64,000 bases of DNA from JAJEAD01 sp965221555. GTDB lineage: Bacteria; Pseudomonadota; Gammaproteobacteria; HK1. Of this stretch, positions 1 through 8,177 are shown one piece after another; the first letter of the stretch is position 1, and every line of letters begins with the position of its first letter. The notes under the pieces are model-generated. The model was given only the letters and a program-made list of their open reading frames with translations. It was not told the DNA's origin and searched no databases. The translations under genes and the position numbers were made by a program. Location: contig OZ244895.1 of assembly GCA_965221555.1 (NCBI GenBank), forward strand, positions 930,001-994,000. Reading direction: 5' to 3'.

Positions 1-694
1 TCCGGGTCAGGGCGGGACCCACCGTCTCGATGTCGCTTTCCACGAGACCGGGCAGCACCTGCATCAGCACCAGCCGGCAGAGCTCCGCGGCATCGCGCTC
101 GGGAAAAGGGGGAAGCGCGGCGAAGGCCGCCCGCTCCGCCTCGCCGTGCACGCCCTGCCGCGCGCGATCGAAAACGAGCATCAGTCGCCACTTCGCGGGA
201 AAAGCCAGGCGGGTGATGATGGGGGGAGGCGCGTATCCTCCCGCGCTGCCGCCATCGACCACGAAGCCGCCCCGCTCGAAGAGTCCGAGGCCCAGCCCGG
301 ACCTTGCGCCCCGGCCGAGCACCGTCGCAATCTCGAGATTGCCGGCATCGAGCTCGAAGAGCTTCGCCATGCCGGCCCCGACGGCGAGCGCAAGCTGGGT
401 TCCAGACCCGAGACCGGCGTGGGGCGGGACCGCTTCGCGAATGTCGATGTGAACGCCCGAGGGCAATTCGAAGTGTTGCGCCAGCGATCGGGCGTAGCGG
501 ACCGCGCGCGCCGCATCCGGCCCTTCCGCGCTCATCCCGGTGGCGCGGGTGAGGCGTATCCGGGTGCAAGGGCGCTCAAGCGCGAGGCCGAGGCTGCCGT
601 AGCGCCGGCCCAGGCCACCGTGCAGGTCGACGAACCCCATGTGCAGCCGGGCCGGCGCATGAACGAAGACGCAGCGTTCGGCGCGGCGCGGCAT
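1..694 (-). CDS. Beta-ribofuranosylaminobenzene 5'-phosphate synthase (partial, C-terminus outside the window)
   Basis: This GHMP-kinase-fold enzyme condenses PRPP with a p-aminobenzoate-type substrate in the first committed step of tetrahydromethanopterin (H4MPT) synthesis. The frame is open from the ATG at 692-694 to the window edge, giving about 231 residues. The N-terminus reads MPRRAERCVFVHAPARLHMG, and the GHMP nucleotide-binding motif PPHAGLGSGTQLALA follows at about residue 90. A second Gly-rich stretch, GRGARSGLGLG, comes later. The family usually has 300-330 residues, so about one quarter is missing. It starts 19 nt downstream of the ftr stop codon, so the two are probably one transcript devoted to H4MPT-dependent C1 metabolism. 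The family call is confident. Exact substrate use is inferred from the family. Confidence 0.88.
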   Translation of the reverse strand, partial: MPRRAERCVFVHAPARLHMGFVDLHGGLGRRYGSLGLALERPCTRIRLTRATGMSAEGPDAARAVRYARSLAQHFELPSGVHIDIREAVPPHAGLGSGTQLALAVGAGMAKLFELDAGNLEIATVLGRGARSGLGLGLFERGGFVVDGGSAGGYAPPPIITRLAFPAKWRLMLVFDRARQGVHGEAERAAFAALPPFPERDAAELCRLVLMQVLPGLVESDIETVGPALTR

Positions 695-713
695 GCCCGA
701 TCCGCGCGGGCGC

Positions 714-1616
714 CTACCCGAAGAGGCTGTGCAGGTGGATCTTGCCCTTGCCCAGCTTGCCGCCGTAGTTGGCGGTATGGATCTCCACTACGCCACCGAC
801 CGAAGTGGCCGCTTCGATGCCGGCGCGCATTCCCTCGCGTACTTCGTGCAGACGGGGTGCGCTGACGATGATCTCGTAGACGCAGCGCACCGAGTCCGGC
901 AATGCGCTCTCGGGGTCTCCGGCGAGCGTCGGACAGTAGTGGTGGTTGGTGGTCGCGACCATGTCGTCGTAGTTCCGGGCGCCGACCTTCGACCCGCTGG
1001 CCGCATTCTTGACCACGACCAGGGGGATCCTCGAGGCCGCCTCGAGCGCCGCCTCCGCCGCTTGCAGCGCCGCGTCGTCGCCGGTCGCGAGGATGAGGAA
1101 CATCCCTCCGGTGACCGCCTCGCGCACCACTCCGAAACTGCGTTCGACGTGAAAGGCGCCGTCCATCTTCGGCACCCGGAAGACCTTGCGCCCGAAGACG
1201 GTATCCGCCTCTTCGTAGCCGTCTCCGAAGCGCTGGATTATCGTGCCCTCCATGTCGATCGACTCTTCGGCGAGCTCCGAGGGCAGGGCGTCGAACACGC
1301 TGGTCTTGGGGTTGGGCAGAGCGCCCTTGCGGATACGCAGCACCAGGCACCTGGCGAGGTGTTCGAGCTTGCGGTCCATCATCTGGATGATGAATCCGGG
1401 ACGCCCGTCGGGAGTCTCCTCCGGCGCCACTTCCCGCTCCAGGGTCGCCTCGCAGGGTGGGGAGGTGGCGGAACGGCCGAGCCCCTTGGTCTCCATCGCC
1501 GCTTCCCGCGCCCAGCGCCGGTTGACGCTGGTGACGAGCACGCGCGCCAGACGTCCGCTGAAGGTCTCGGAGTAGTCGTCCTGGATGGGCACGCCGTTGA
1601 TTTCGAGCTTCGCCAT
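714..1616 (-). CDS. ftr: Formylmethanofuran:tetrahydromethanopterin formyltransferase
   Basis: Ftr (FhcD in methylotrophs) is a cytoplasmic enzyme that transfers the formyl group between N5-formyl-H4MPT and methanofuran. In aerobic bacteria it works towards formate, in formaldehyde oxidation. The protein is 300 residues, the normal length. Recognisable segments are MAKLEINGVPIQDDYSE at the start, EETPDGRPG, QRFGDGYEEAD, a VMDG-like KMDGAFH, SGSKVGARNYDDMVATTNHH, and NYGGKLGKGKIHLHSL at the C-terminus. The start at 1616 was chosen because the family begins with this MKINGVEI-like motif; the frame stays open upstream but that extension has no family similarity. It is followed by beta-RFAP synthase. 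No fhcA, B or C subunit genes lie in this window, so they must be elsewhere. Confidence 0.95.
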   Translation of the reverse strand: MAKLEINGVPIQDDYSETFSGRLARVLVTSVNRRWAREAAMETKGLGRSATSPPCEATLEREVAPEETPDGRPGFIIQMMDRKLEHLARCLVLRIRKGALPNPKTSVFDALPSELAEESIDMEGTIIQRFGDGYEEADTVFGRKVFRVPKMDGAFHVERSFGVVREAVTGGMFLILATGDDAALQAAEAALEAASRIPLVVVKNAASGSKVGARNYDDMVATTNHHYCPTLAGDPESALPDSVRCVYEIIVSAPRLHEVREGMRAGIEAATSVGGVVEIHTANYGGKLGKGKIHLHSLFG

Positions 1617-1967
1617 GCGCAGTGTCTCGAGCTTCCCTAGCGTGACGGAGGAACTCCGATCGTGAACATACTCCGCCGCCCGCGACTTAGCCAACCCGGC
1701 CGCGGCAGCTCTCATCATTTTCCCGTCACGGCGTTGGCGAGAGGGCTCCGGCGGACAGGCATGGCCCGGACCGGGTCGGCAGGGGGCGGTATTCACCCGA
1801 TGTCGAGAGTCGGCGCCAGAGTGAGGACCATCGCCGCCGAAAGGCGGGGACCCTCGGCAAGTGCGGATCTTCGGAACCTCAAGAGATGCCGCCGGGCATC
1901 GCATCTCCCATACGGGCCTGAAACAAGGCACTCTGGGGCCTTGAACCCGGATGATCAGGAGAAAGCG
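1617..1967. other. Divergent intergenic region between ftr and the DUF1428 gene
   Basis: These 351 bp separate the minus-strand ftr start from the plus-strand DUF1428 start and should hold both promoters. I see no RNA gene, repeat-family element or clear sigma-70 consensus here. Open frames crossing it lack similarity to anything I recognise. Confidence 0.4.
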
Positions 1968-2321
1968 ATGACATATGTGGATGGTTTCGTCGCGGCGGTG
2001 CCGACCGCCAACAAGGAAGCCTGGCGACGTCATGCCGCGGCGGCGGCCGAGGTGTTCAAGGAGCTGGGCGCGCTCTCGGTGGTGGAGTGCTGGGGTGACG
2101 ACGTGCCAGAGGGCGAAGTGACCTCCCTTCCCATGGCGGTCCAGTGCCGGGAAGACGAGACCGTCTGCTTCTCGTGGATCCTCTGGCCTTCCCGCGAAGT
2201 ACACGACGCCGCGGTGCCGAAGATCATGTCCGACCCCCGGCTCCAACCGGACGCGAACCCGATGCCCTTCGACGGCAAGCGCATGATCTTCGGCGGCTTC
2301 GAGGTTGTCGTGGACGCTTGA
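1968..2321 (+). CDS. DUF1428 family protein (YbaA-like)
   Basis: A 117-residue cytoplasmic protein of the DUF1428 family (E. coli YbaA type), with a ferredoxin-like dimeric alpha/beta barrel fold and no established function. It opens MTYVDGFVAAVPTANKEAWR and contains VECWGDDVPEG, FSWILWPSREVHDAA and the family's C-terminal signature PFDGKRMIFGGFEVVVDA. The ATG at 1968 has an AGGAGA ribosome-binding site 6-7 nt upstream; the frame is open further upstream without family similarity. It stands alone, divergent from ftr. Confidence 0.9.
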   Translation: MTYVDGFVAAVPTANKEAWRRHAAAAAEVFKELGALSVVECWGDDVPEGEVTSLPMAVQCREDETVCFSWILWPSREVHDAAVPKIMSDPRLQPDANPMPFDGKRMIFGGFEVVVDA

Positions 2322-2847
2322 TCGCCCCTGCCCGGCGAGCTCGGGGCGGGGTGAGGGATCCACTCGGTGAATGCGGTTACTTGAATGGGACCGTGGTCCG
2401 AGCGGTACTCTTTCCTTTGCCGCCTGCCGCCGGCGGACTCCATGGATTGGCCTATACTTGCGATGATGAGTGCGTGGCGCCAAAGCTCCCCTAGGAGACC
2501 CACGCGGAGGTCGCTTGGAAGTGCGACGCGAACCACCTTGAATCTGGCATCAGGTCAGGAGTCCGTGGGGGAGGCTGCTCGACCCCCAGGGCCGAAGCCT
2601 GCGTCTCCATTCCTGGGACCGAAGCTCTCTTTGTTCTCATCATCTTTCGTCTCCACCGGGGTATCAAAGATGTTGGCAGAGAGGGGATCGCGGAGCCCAC
2701 GACGCACTCGGTGCGATACAACGTGACAAGTCTTATCGAAACCTGTCGTGGCACAGAGTCTCTTCCCTTCGAATTGGCCGCGCATGGCCGGGCCACAGTC
2801 AGGATCGTGGGCGCCCGAGGGGGGAGCCTGAAGCTCGTGGAGCAGGG
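2322..2847. other. Gene-free stretch upstream of the MntA/HepT module
   Basis: These 526 bp carry only short overlapping frames without recognisable similarity. The segment around 2600-2750 looks less GC-rich than the neighbouring genes, which fits a border of horizontally acquired DNA next to the toxin-antitoxin pair. No repeat-family copy or RNA gene is visible. Confidence 0.35.
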
Positions 2848-3219
2848 GTGATGGTGAAACCAGATAGCTCCCGTGCGGAGGCCGACACTGACCGGCGAGG
2901 GATCCGGCTGCCCTGCCGCATCACGGCCTCTCCGGATGCGATTGCGGACTTCTGCGAGCGCTGGCATGTAGCCGAGCTTTCCGTGTTCGGCTCGGTGCTT
3001 GGAGACGACTTCGGTCGTGAGAGCGACATCGATGTGCTGGTGGACTTCGAGCCCGGCGCTGTGCCGGGGTTCAAGTTCATCAGCATGGCTTCGGAGTTGT
3101 CGCGTCTCCTCGGCAGACCCGTCGATCTCCTGACTCGGTCCGCAGTCGAACGAAGCCCCAACCACATCCGGCGAAAGCAGATTCTGGAGTCGGCAGAGGT
3201 CGTCTATGCGGCGAGATGA
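2848..3219 (+). CDS. mntA: MntA-type minimal nucleotidyltransferase antitoxin
   Basis: A 123-residue minimal nucleotidyltransferase. The signature GS-x10-D-x-D is intact: Gly48-Ser49 in SVFGSVLGDD, then Asp60 and Asp62 in SDIDVLVDF. Studied MntA proteins neutralise the paired HEPN RNase HepT by transferring AMP to its active-site tyrosine. The start is either the GTG at 2848 or the ATG at 2851; the purine-rich GGAGCAGGGG just upstream does not decide between them. The 3' end overlaps hepT by 14 nt, so the two are translationally coupled with antitoxin first. The antitoxin role is inferred from family and neighbour. Confidence 0.88.
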   Translation: MMVKPDSSRAEADTDRRGIRLPCRITASPDAIADFCERWHVAELSVFGSVLGDDFGRESDIDVLVDFEPGAVPGFKFISMASELSRLLGRPVDLLTRSAVERSPNHIRRKQILESAEVVYAAR

Positions 3220-3547
3220 ATCGTATCTTCTGGACATGCTTATCGCAGCGAGAAAAGCTGCGCGCTTTGCCGGGGAGATCGACTACGATCGCTTCGAGAC
3301 GAGCGACCTGCACCAGAATGCGATTCTCAAGGTCCTGGAGATCGTTGGCGAGGCGGCGTCGCGAATAAGCGACGATACGATAGAGGCGCATCCGGGGATT
3401 CCGTGGGCCGAAATCGTCGGCTTCAGAAACCGGATTGCCCATGCCTACTTCGCAATCGACCTTCTGGTAGTCTGGAACATCGTCAACGAAGATGTTCCGC
3501 AGTTGATTCTGCAGTTGGAGAAGATTGCGCCTCCGGAGACCGAATAG
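3206..3547 (+). CDS. hepT: HepT-like HEPN ribonuclease toxin (DUF86)
   Basis: A 113-residue all-helical HEPN protein of the DUF86/HepT family. The catalytic motif R-x4-H-x-Y is present as RNRIAHAY: Arg74, His79, Tyr81. In characterised pairs these residues form the RNase site, and the tyrosine is the AMPylation target of MntA. Other typical segments are NAILKVLEIVGEAASRIS and PGIPWAEIVGFRN. The start codon lies inside mntA in another frame, giving a 14-nt overlap. The motif is complete, so the toxin is predicted active. Confidence 0.9.
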   Translation: MRRDESYLLDMLIAARKAARFAGEIDYDRFETSDLHQNAILKVLEIVGEAASRISDDTIEAHPGIPWAEIVGFRNRIAHAYFAIDLLVVWNIVNEDVPQLILQLEKIAPPETE

Positions 3548-3603
3548 TGGTCGGAACGTCGACGGCGAAACCGCAGACGACGGAATCCAAGAGGAACACA
3601 TCG

Positions 3604-4317
3604 ATGAACCTGCGCTGCGCCTTCATTGGCAGCCTGCTCTCAATCGGGCTTGTCGCGGCCACCCTTCCCGCTTCCGCCGCGGGGTCCTTCGGAGCCAACG
3701 GACACCGCGCTTGGAGCGGGACGTCGGTCTCCGTGGGCATCGGACACCACGCCAAGGGCCACCGGCATTACCACGGAAGGCGCGATCACGGGCGCCGGCA
3801 CGGCCACCGGGGTCGGCCGGGAAGCGCGCACTGGCCTTTTCACATGCTGGACCATGTTCACGGCGGGTTCGGCTGGCACGGGCATCGGGGGTGGAGACCG
3901 CATCGACACCATGACCGGGGGCGGCACGGCCCGCGCCGGCACCGCGACTGGGAGGATGGCGCCGGCATCGCGCTCGGGGTGCTCGCGGGAATGATCCTCT
4001 TCAACGAACTCACCCACCCGGGCAACACGGCGGGTGGAGGCACTCACGTCCCGCTCCTCGACGCCCAGTCGCGGCTACGCCAGGGCCGGGCGATTCACGA
4101 TGTCCTCGAAGCGGGCGGAAGCGCCATTGCGGCATGGGACAACCCCGCCAATCGTGGCGGCTGGGCCGCGGGCGAGGTCCGGATCACCCGCAACGGCCGG
4201 GACGATCTTGGCAACCCCTGTCGGGAGTACCACCAGACGGTGCGGATCGGCAATCGGACCGAGCAGGGCTACCGGGTGGCCTGTCGCGACCGGAGCGGCA
4301 ACTGGCGTCTCCGTTAG
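3604..4317 (+). CDS. His-rich secreted protein with a C-terminal surface-antigen-like domain
   Basis: A 237-residue exported protein. Residues 1-22 are a classical signal peptide (MNLRCAFIGSLLSIGLVAAT followed by a likely AxA cleavage site). Residues about 50-115 are extremely rich in His, Arg and Gly (HHAKGHRHYHGRRDHGRR and similar runs), suggesting metal or polyanion binding. A short hydrophobic helix, GIALGVLAGMILFNEL, follows. The last ~75 residues, with PCREYHQTV, GNRTEQGYRVACR and GNWRL, match the domain of RT0821/Lpp0805-type 17-kDa surface proteins. GAGGA sits 10 nt before the ATG. The frame is open upstream, but the signal peptide fixes this start. Function unknown. Confidence 0.75.
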   Translation: MNLRCAFIGSLLSIGLVAATLPASAAGSFGANGHRAWSGTSVSVGIGHHAKGHRHYHGRRDHGRRHGHRGRPGSAHWPFHMLDHVHGGFGWHGHRGWRPHRHHDRGRHGPRRHRDWEDGAGIALGVLAGMILFNELTHPGNTAGGGTHVPLLDAQSRLRQGRAIHDVLEAGGSAIAAWDNPANRGGWAAGEVRITRNGRDDLGNPCREYHQTVRIGNRTEQGYRVACRDRSGNWRLR

Positions 4318-4329
4318 ACCCGTCCTGTG

Positions 4330-4348
4330 GAGCGAGTCTCGCTCGCTC
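4330..4348. terminator. Small hairpin downstream of the His-rich protein gene
   Basis: GAGCGAG and CTCGCTC form a 7-bp stem with a 5-nt loop, 12 nt after the stop codon. No U-tract follows, so termination activity is uncertain. Confidence 0.3.
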
Positions 4349-4388
4349 TGCAGATTACCTGGCGCCACACCGCAGTGTGCGTGCTTGA

Positions 4389-4567
4389 CCCGCAAATTTC
4401 ACCGATTTTCTACTGCGGACGCCAATCTGCTCGTGTTAGCGGGCCGTACTCCCTCAAGGTGCTTTCGACGTAGTGTCCGTTACGACTTAAGCGCCTTTCG
4501 GTCCGTGCTTCCTGCTATCACGGCATCTTGACGCCCGAAGCGGCCGAAAATCGGAGAAACTTGCGGG
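4389..4567. repeat. MITE-like dispersed repeat, copy 1 (179 bp)
   Basis: Terminal inverted repeats CCCGCAAATTTCACCGATTT (left) and CCCGCAAGTTTCTCCGATTT (right, reverse complement) bound this copy. The interior shares CGGACGCCAAT, GCTATCACGGCATCTTG and GTCCGTGCTTCC with other copies. Flanking tetranucleotides are TTGA and TCAA, which are reverse complements rather than a direct duplication. It is a short-form copy without the internal hairpin. Confidence 0.85.
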
Positions 4568-4649
4568 TCAACCGCCCGCGGCGTAGCCGGCTGGCACCGC
4601 CCGTCGATGCAGCCAGAGCTTCATTCCCTGGCGCGACTGGCCTTGCGCC

Positions 4650-6146
4650 TCAGTACACCACCGTGTCGGTGTCACCATCGCGCCTGCTGGTCTGATTGGT
4701 GGCCACCGTGACGCTGCGCGCTGGGGCTTCGATGCCGATCGTGCCGGAAACGCGGTGCGGCGGACCGCCTTCGATCGTCACCACGTCACGGGTCCTGAGC
4801 ACCGTGGTGCCAGGGGGCAGTGTGCCGCTCGACGCCATCCCGGCCCGCGCCGTGATGCCTTCCTCCGACGTAAAGCTCATCTCGTACGGGGTCGCCGCCC
4901 CGTGGTTCACGATCACGATGCGCTGGTTGTAGCGCTCGTCGGTGGTCAGATAGGGAATGCGCACCGTCCCGGTTTCCCGGCTGATAGAGCCGTACGTGAC
5001 AGTCTTCGTCGCCAAGGCGAAGTCCGGGTTGACCGCGTCGACATACTCGAAAGAAATCTCGACCTCATACGGGACGGTTTCCGGGATCGGTGCCGCCCCG
5101 CTCACCCCGATGCAGGGGTACCAGTCTTCGGCAACTATGAGGAACTGTCTTGCCAACGCCATCTTGTCATCCATGATGAGATTACTGAAGGAGCTGATGT
5201 TGTTGCACGTAGGGTGGGAGTCCACTATCGCCTTCGAAGCGAAAGAGAAGTCTCCCTTGATGACGGCGATGGAAGTGCCGTCACTTGCCGATGGGGGGGT
5301 GTCGGGGACTATCGGGGCGAAGTGGCCCGGATTGTAGATGCCGGCTGCGGTTGCGTTACTCGCACCGGGTTTGGTTACCCTTCCACCCGACGGCGTCAGG
5401 TACGGCTCCATCGAGATGGTGAAGGTACCAAGGGACGCCACGAGCCCGTCGGATTTCACCCCCGGGCCCGCCTTGAACTTCCGGTACCCCTCTTCTACCG
5501 ACGCCATGACGGAATTCGGGGTCGAAGTCACGGTAATCGGCGACTTGGCATCGATCGCGTTGGGGTAGCTCGCCTGCCAGTTCTGCCGATCGTCACCGGC
5601 GTGGACCCCGTCCGCCACCACATCCATAGTGATCGAAACCGGCTCGCTTGCGGATATGCCCACCCCGCCGCTGGGGACATCGAGTGAGAGCACCGTGTCC
5701 GCCGGCAACTCGACGGTGGGGCTGAGCCTGTAGCTCACCGTGTTCATTCCGGAAGTCCCGCCCTGCCAGTGCGCCTGGCCCGCGTCGTCAACTTGTTCCC
5801 CGCCCGCGCTCTCGATCGAAAGAGCCGGAACGGTGCTGAGATGGAGGAACACGAGGTTCTCGAAGGTGAATGCCACGATGGCGTTCTTGTCGGCGGCAAC
5901 CACCACCCCCAGCCTGGCCTTGACAAGACCGGCGTCATCCCCGCTGCCGGTCTCCGTTACCGTGTAGTAGTCAACGCCTCCGTGGTTGGTGGAAGCTTTC
6001 AAGAGTTCCTTGGCGTAGGTGACGGCGGCTTCGCTCTTGTCCGCGGCGTCGAGGTCGACGATCGCGTGGGACGTGTCGGCTGCCAGCAGTGCCATCGTGC
6101 CCAGTACGGCCGCCCCGGCACCCCCGAATGTCATTCTGTCTGACAT
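4650..6146 (-). CDS. Secreted protein of unknown function
   Basis: A 498-residue protein I do not recognise. Residues 1-28 form a signal peptide with likely cleavage after SHA. The mature part is rich in Ser, Thr, Val and Gly and looks all-beta, with no helical or catalytic motif I can name. A few Cys residues (HPTCNN, WYPCIG) could form disulfides. The C-terminal third (VEISFEYVDAVNP, RIVIVNHGAATPYEMSF) is reminiscent of Ig-like or surface-appendage subunits, but this is weak. A strong AGGAGG site 7 nt before the ATG supports the start. It is monocistronic, bracketed by two MITE-like copies. Confidence 0.7.
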   Translation of the reverse strand: MSDRMTFGGAGAAVLGTMALLAADTSHAIVDLDAADKSEAAVTYAKELLKASTNHGGVDYYTVTETGSGDDAGLVKARLGVVVAADKNAIVAFTFENLVFLHLSTVPALSIESAGGEQVDDAGQAHWQGGTSGMNTVSYRLSPTVELPADTVLSLDVPSGGVGISASEPVSITMDVVADGVHAGDDRQNWQASYPNAIDAKSPITVTSTPNSVMASVEEGYRKFKAGPGVKSDGLVASLGTFTISMEPYLTPSGGRVTKPGASNATAAGIYNPGHFAPIVPDTPPSASDGTSIAVIKGDFSFASKAIVDSHPTCNNISSFSNLIMDDKMALARQFLIVAEDWYPCIGVSGAAPIPETVPYEVEISFEYVDAVNPDFALATKTVTYGSISRETGTVRIPYLTTDERYNQRIVIVNHGAATPYEMSFTSEEGITARAGMASSGTLPPGTTVLRTRDVVTIEGGPPHRVSGTIGIEAPARSVTVATNQTSRRDGDTDTVVY

Positions 6147-6245
6147 CGGTGTTCCTCCTCGGTCCGTTATGGTTTTCCATCATGCTCTGGTGGTCCGGTG
6201 CCGCCAGGCGCGTGGTGCGCGTCGCCATCTTAACGGATTCACTAG

Positions 6246-6502
6246 CCCGGAAGTTTCACCGATATTCGGCCGCTTCGGGCGCCAAGATGCCGTGATAGCA
6301 GGAAGCACGGACTGAAAGACGCGCAACGGCGAGCCGGAAACAGGCGAAGCGCCGGTGGCGCTTCGCCCCGGCCTGCAAGTGAAGCAGGGACTGCGAAGCG
6401 CAGCAGGTAGCCGACACGAAGTCGTTGCGGCTTGAGGGAGGGAGGCCCGCAGCCGCGAGCATATTGGCGTCCGCGAGTTGAGAAATCGGTGAATCTTCCG
6501 GG
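6246..6502. repeat. MITE-like dispersed repeat, copy 2 (257 bp, long form)
   Basis: Ends are CCCGGAAGTTTCACCGATAT and, in reverse complement, CCCGGAAGATTCACCGATTT. The element is flanked on both sides by CTAG (6242-6245 and 6503-6506). The interior carries a hairpin built from GGCGAAGCGCC and GGCGCTTCGCC around 6347-6371, absent from the short form. It sits between the NERD-helicase stop codon and the secreted-protein promoter. Confidence 0.88.
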
Positions 6503-6570
6503 CTAGAGCCGAGGGCGCGTGCACGGGCCGTGGCGGGGCCACGGAATCGGACGATGTCGGCGCCAATCGT

Positions 6571-8169
6571 CTACGACGTGTCCCGGTAGATGAGCGACAG
6601 CACGGAGCGGGCGCGGCTCATGGCGACGTAGTGGGCGGTGAGGTTCGCGTCCTCTTCACGCGTGGGGGCGGGAAGGTCCACGACGATGACCGCTTCGTTC
6701 TCGAGGCCCTTGAATTCGTCGATTCGCGCGAAGCCGACGGTGTCGCGGGGCATGCGCCGCATCGAGTACTCGTCCAGGCGCTGGATCGGACATGCGATGT
6801 CCGCAGGCATTTCGGCGAGCGAGGAATGGTCGAGCTCCAGCGGTGACAGGAGCGTCACGGAGCCGGGGGCGAGGCCACCGGTATCCACCAGCTCGCCGAT
6901 CTCCCGGGCGACACGCTCGGCGGAGTCCCGCCGGCTCGTGGCGGTCTGGCAGCGCACCGCGGGTCCGGCCCCGGTCCCGCGCACCCCGAGGTCCGCGCCC
7001 AGCGCGTCCTGTATCCATTCGAGGATGGCCCGGGTGTTGCGGCAGTTGATACGTAGCGGCATGCGCACCGGGTCGAGGGATTCAAGATACGCCTTCGCGT
7101 CCGGCTCGAAAGGGTGGGTGAGGGACTGGTTGTTGAGATCATGGAACCAGCACCACCGGCCCGCATCCAGTCCGCCGGCGAGCACGCCATCCAGAGTGTC
7201 CAGGCAGCGCATCTCGAAGAGGTCCTGCCCTTCGTCGACGATGAGCGCGTCGAAACGTTCCAGACCGGCGCGGCGGCAGTCGAGGCGTACCCCGTCGATC
7301 CGCGACACGTGGAGCCCCGGCGCGGACAGGCGCGACGCGAGGAAGTGCCGCAGCCAGGGAGAGCGGCATACCAGGGCGACCTCCTGTCCGGCCTCGGCCC
7401 AGCGCCGGGCCAGCCTCTCGGCGAGGAAGGTCTTCCCGGTGCCCGCGCCGCCGGAGCAGAGCACGCGGGAGTTCGCTTCGGCGACGTCCGCCATGCGCAT
7501 CTGGTCTTCGGTGAGACGCGTCGCGCCCGCCCGGGCCTCCTCGACCCGCTCGAAGAGCGCGAAGTCTTCTTCGCTCGCGGGGGCGTCGACCATCGGGCGC
7601 AGGTAGCTCTGAAGCGCACGCAGCGCCTCCTCGTCGGGTGGGGCGAAGTTTTTCCCGTGCCGCTGCTCTGCCCAGTACGAGAACAGCGCGCGCAGCCAGC
7701 CCTCCAGATCGCGGCTGCGGCGTTGGTCGGCAAACATCTCGGGGTCCCATTCGGCGCCCTCCGCCGTCCACTCGCAATCGGGAAAGATCACTCCGTAACC
7801 GGTGACGAGGCGGTCGAGGAGCCCCTCGGGGAGATCCGCGCGTTGCAGATCTTCCACCAATCCCTGCAGTGCGCTCTTCGCCTGCCGGAAAGGGCCTTCC
7901 CAGGACTTGTCCTCCCTTCCGTAACGGTTGCGGTAGGACCAGACGTTGCCGTCGAAGGAGACCGGGCCGCCCTTGATCTCGAGTACGTAGAGTCCCTCGG
8001 GACCACAGATGACGAAGTCGATCTCCGGGAAGCGCTTGTCGGGATGGCGGGTCGGCTGGAGCGAGTGACAGGCCAGGTAGCGATCGTCGAAGGCGTAACG
8101 CAGCCTCTCGAATATGCGCTTTTCCGCCTTGCTGCCGGTGTCGTGGGGAGAACTCGGCACCATGCGCAT
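6571..8169 (-). CDS. NERD-domain nuclease fused to an SF1 (UvrD/REP-like) helicase
   Basis: A 532-residue fusion. The N-terminal ~170 residues are a NERD (PD-(D/E)xK-type) nuclease domain: PEIDFVICGPEGLYVLEIKG supplies candidate Asp51, Glu64 and Lys66. The SF1 helicase core follows, with Walker A GGAGTGKT at 240-247, Walker B VDEGQD at about 311-316, INCRNTRAI, and the C-terminal motifs EFKGLENEAVIVVD and YVAMSRAR. It is the last gene of the DISARM-like operon. Its first ATG is 8 nt after the stop of the preceding gene, and a second in-frame ATG lies two codons on. Expected role: cleavage or processing of foreign DNA coupled to unwinding, as inference. Confidence 0.85.
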   Translation of the reverse strand: MRMVPSSPHDTGSKAEKRIFERLRYAFDDRYLACHSLQPTRHPDKRFPEIDFVICGPEGLYVLEIKGGPVSFDGNVWSYRNRYGREDKSWEGPFRQAKSALQGLVEDLQRADLPEGLLDRLVTGYGVIFPDCEWTAEGAEWDPEMFADQRRSRDLEGWLRALFSYWAEQRHGKNFAPPDEEALRALQSYLRPMVDAPASEEDFALFERVEEARAGATRLTEDQMRMADVAEANSRVLCSGGAGTGKTFLAERLARRWAEAGQEVALVCRSPWLRHFLASRLSAPGLHVSRIDGVRLDCRRAGLERFDALIVDEGQDLFEMRCLDTLDGVLAGGLDAGRWCWFHDLNNQSLTHPFEPDAKAYLESLDPVRMPLRINCRNTRAILEWIQDALGADLGVRGTGAGPAVRCQTATSRRDSAERVAREIGELVDTGGLAPGSVTLLSPLELDHSSLAEMPADIACPIQRLDEYSMRRMPRDTVGFARIDEFKGLENEAVIVVDLPAPTREEDANLTAHYVAMSRARSVLSLIYRDTS

Positions 8170-8177
8170 GACGGTGC

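Noticed and set aside
714..2483. Long N-terminally extended open frame around ftr (589 codons)
   Set aside because: The extension has no similarity to Ftr; the family start is at 1616, and the extension overlaps a convincing DUF1428 gene on the other strand.
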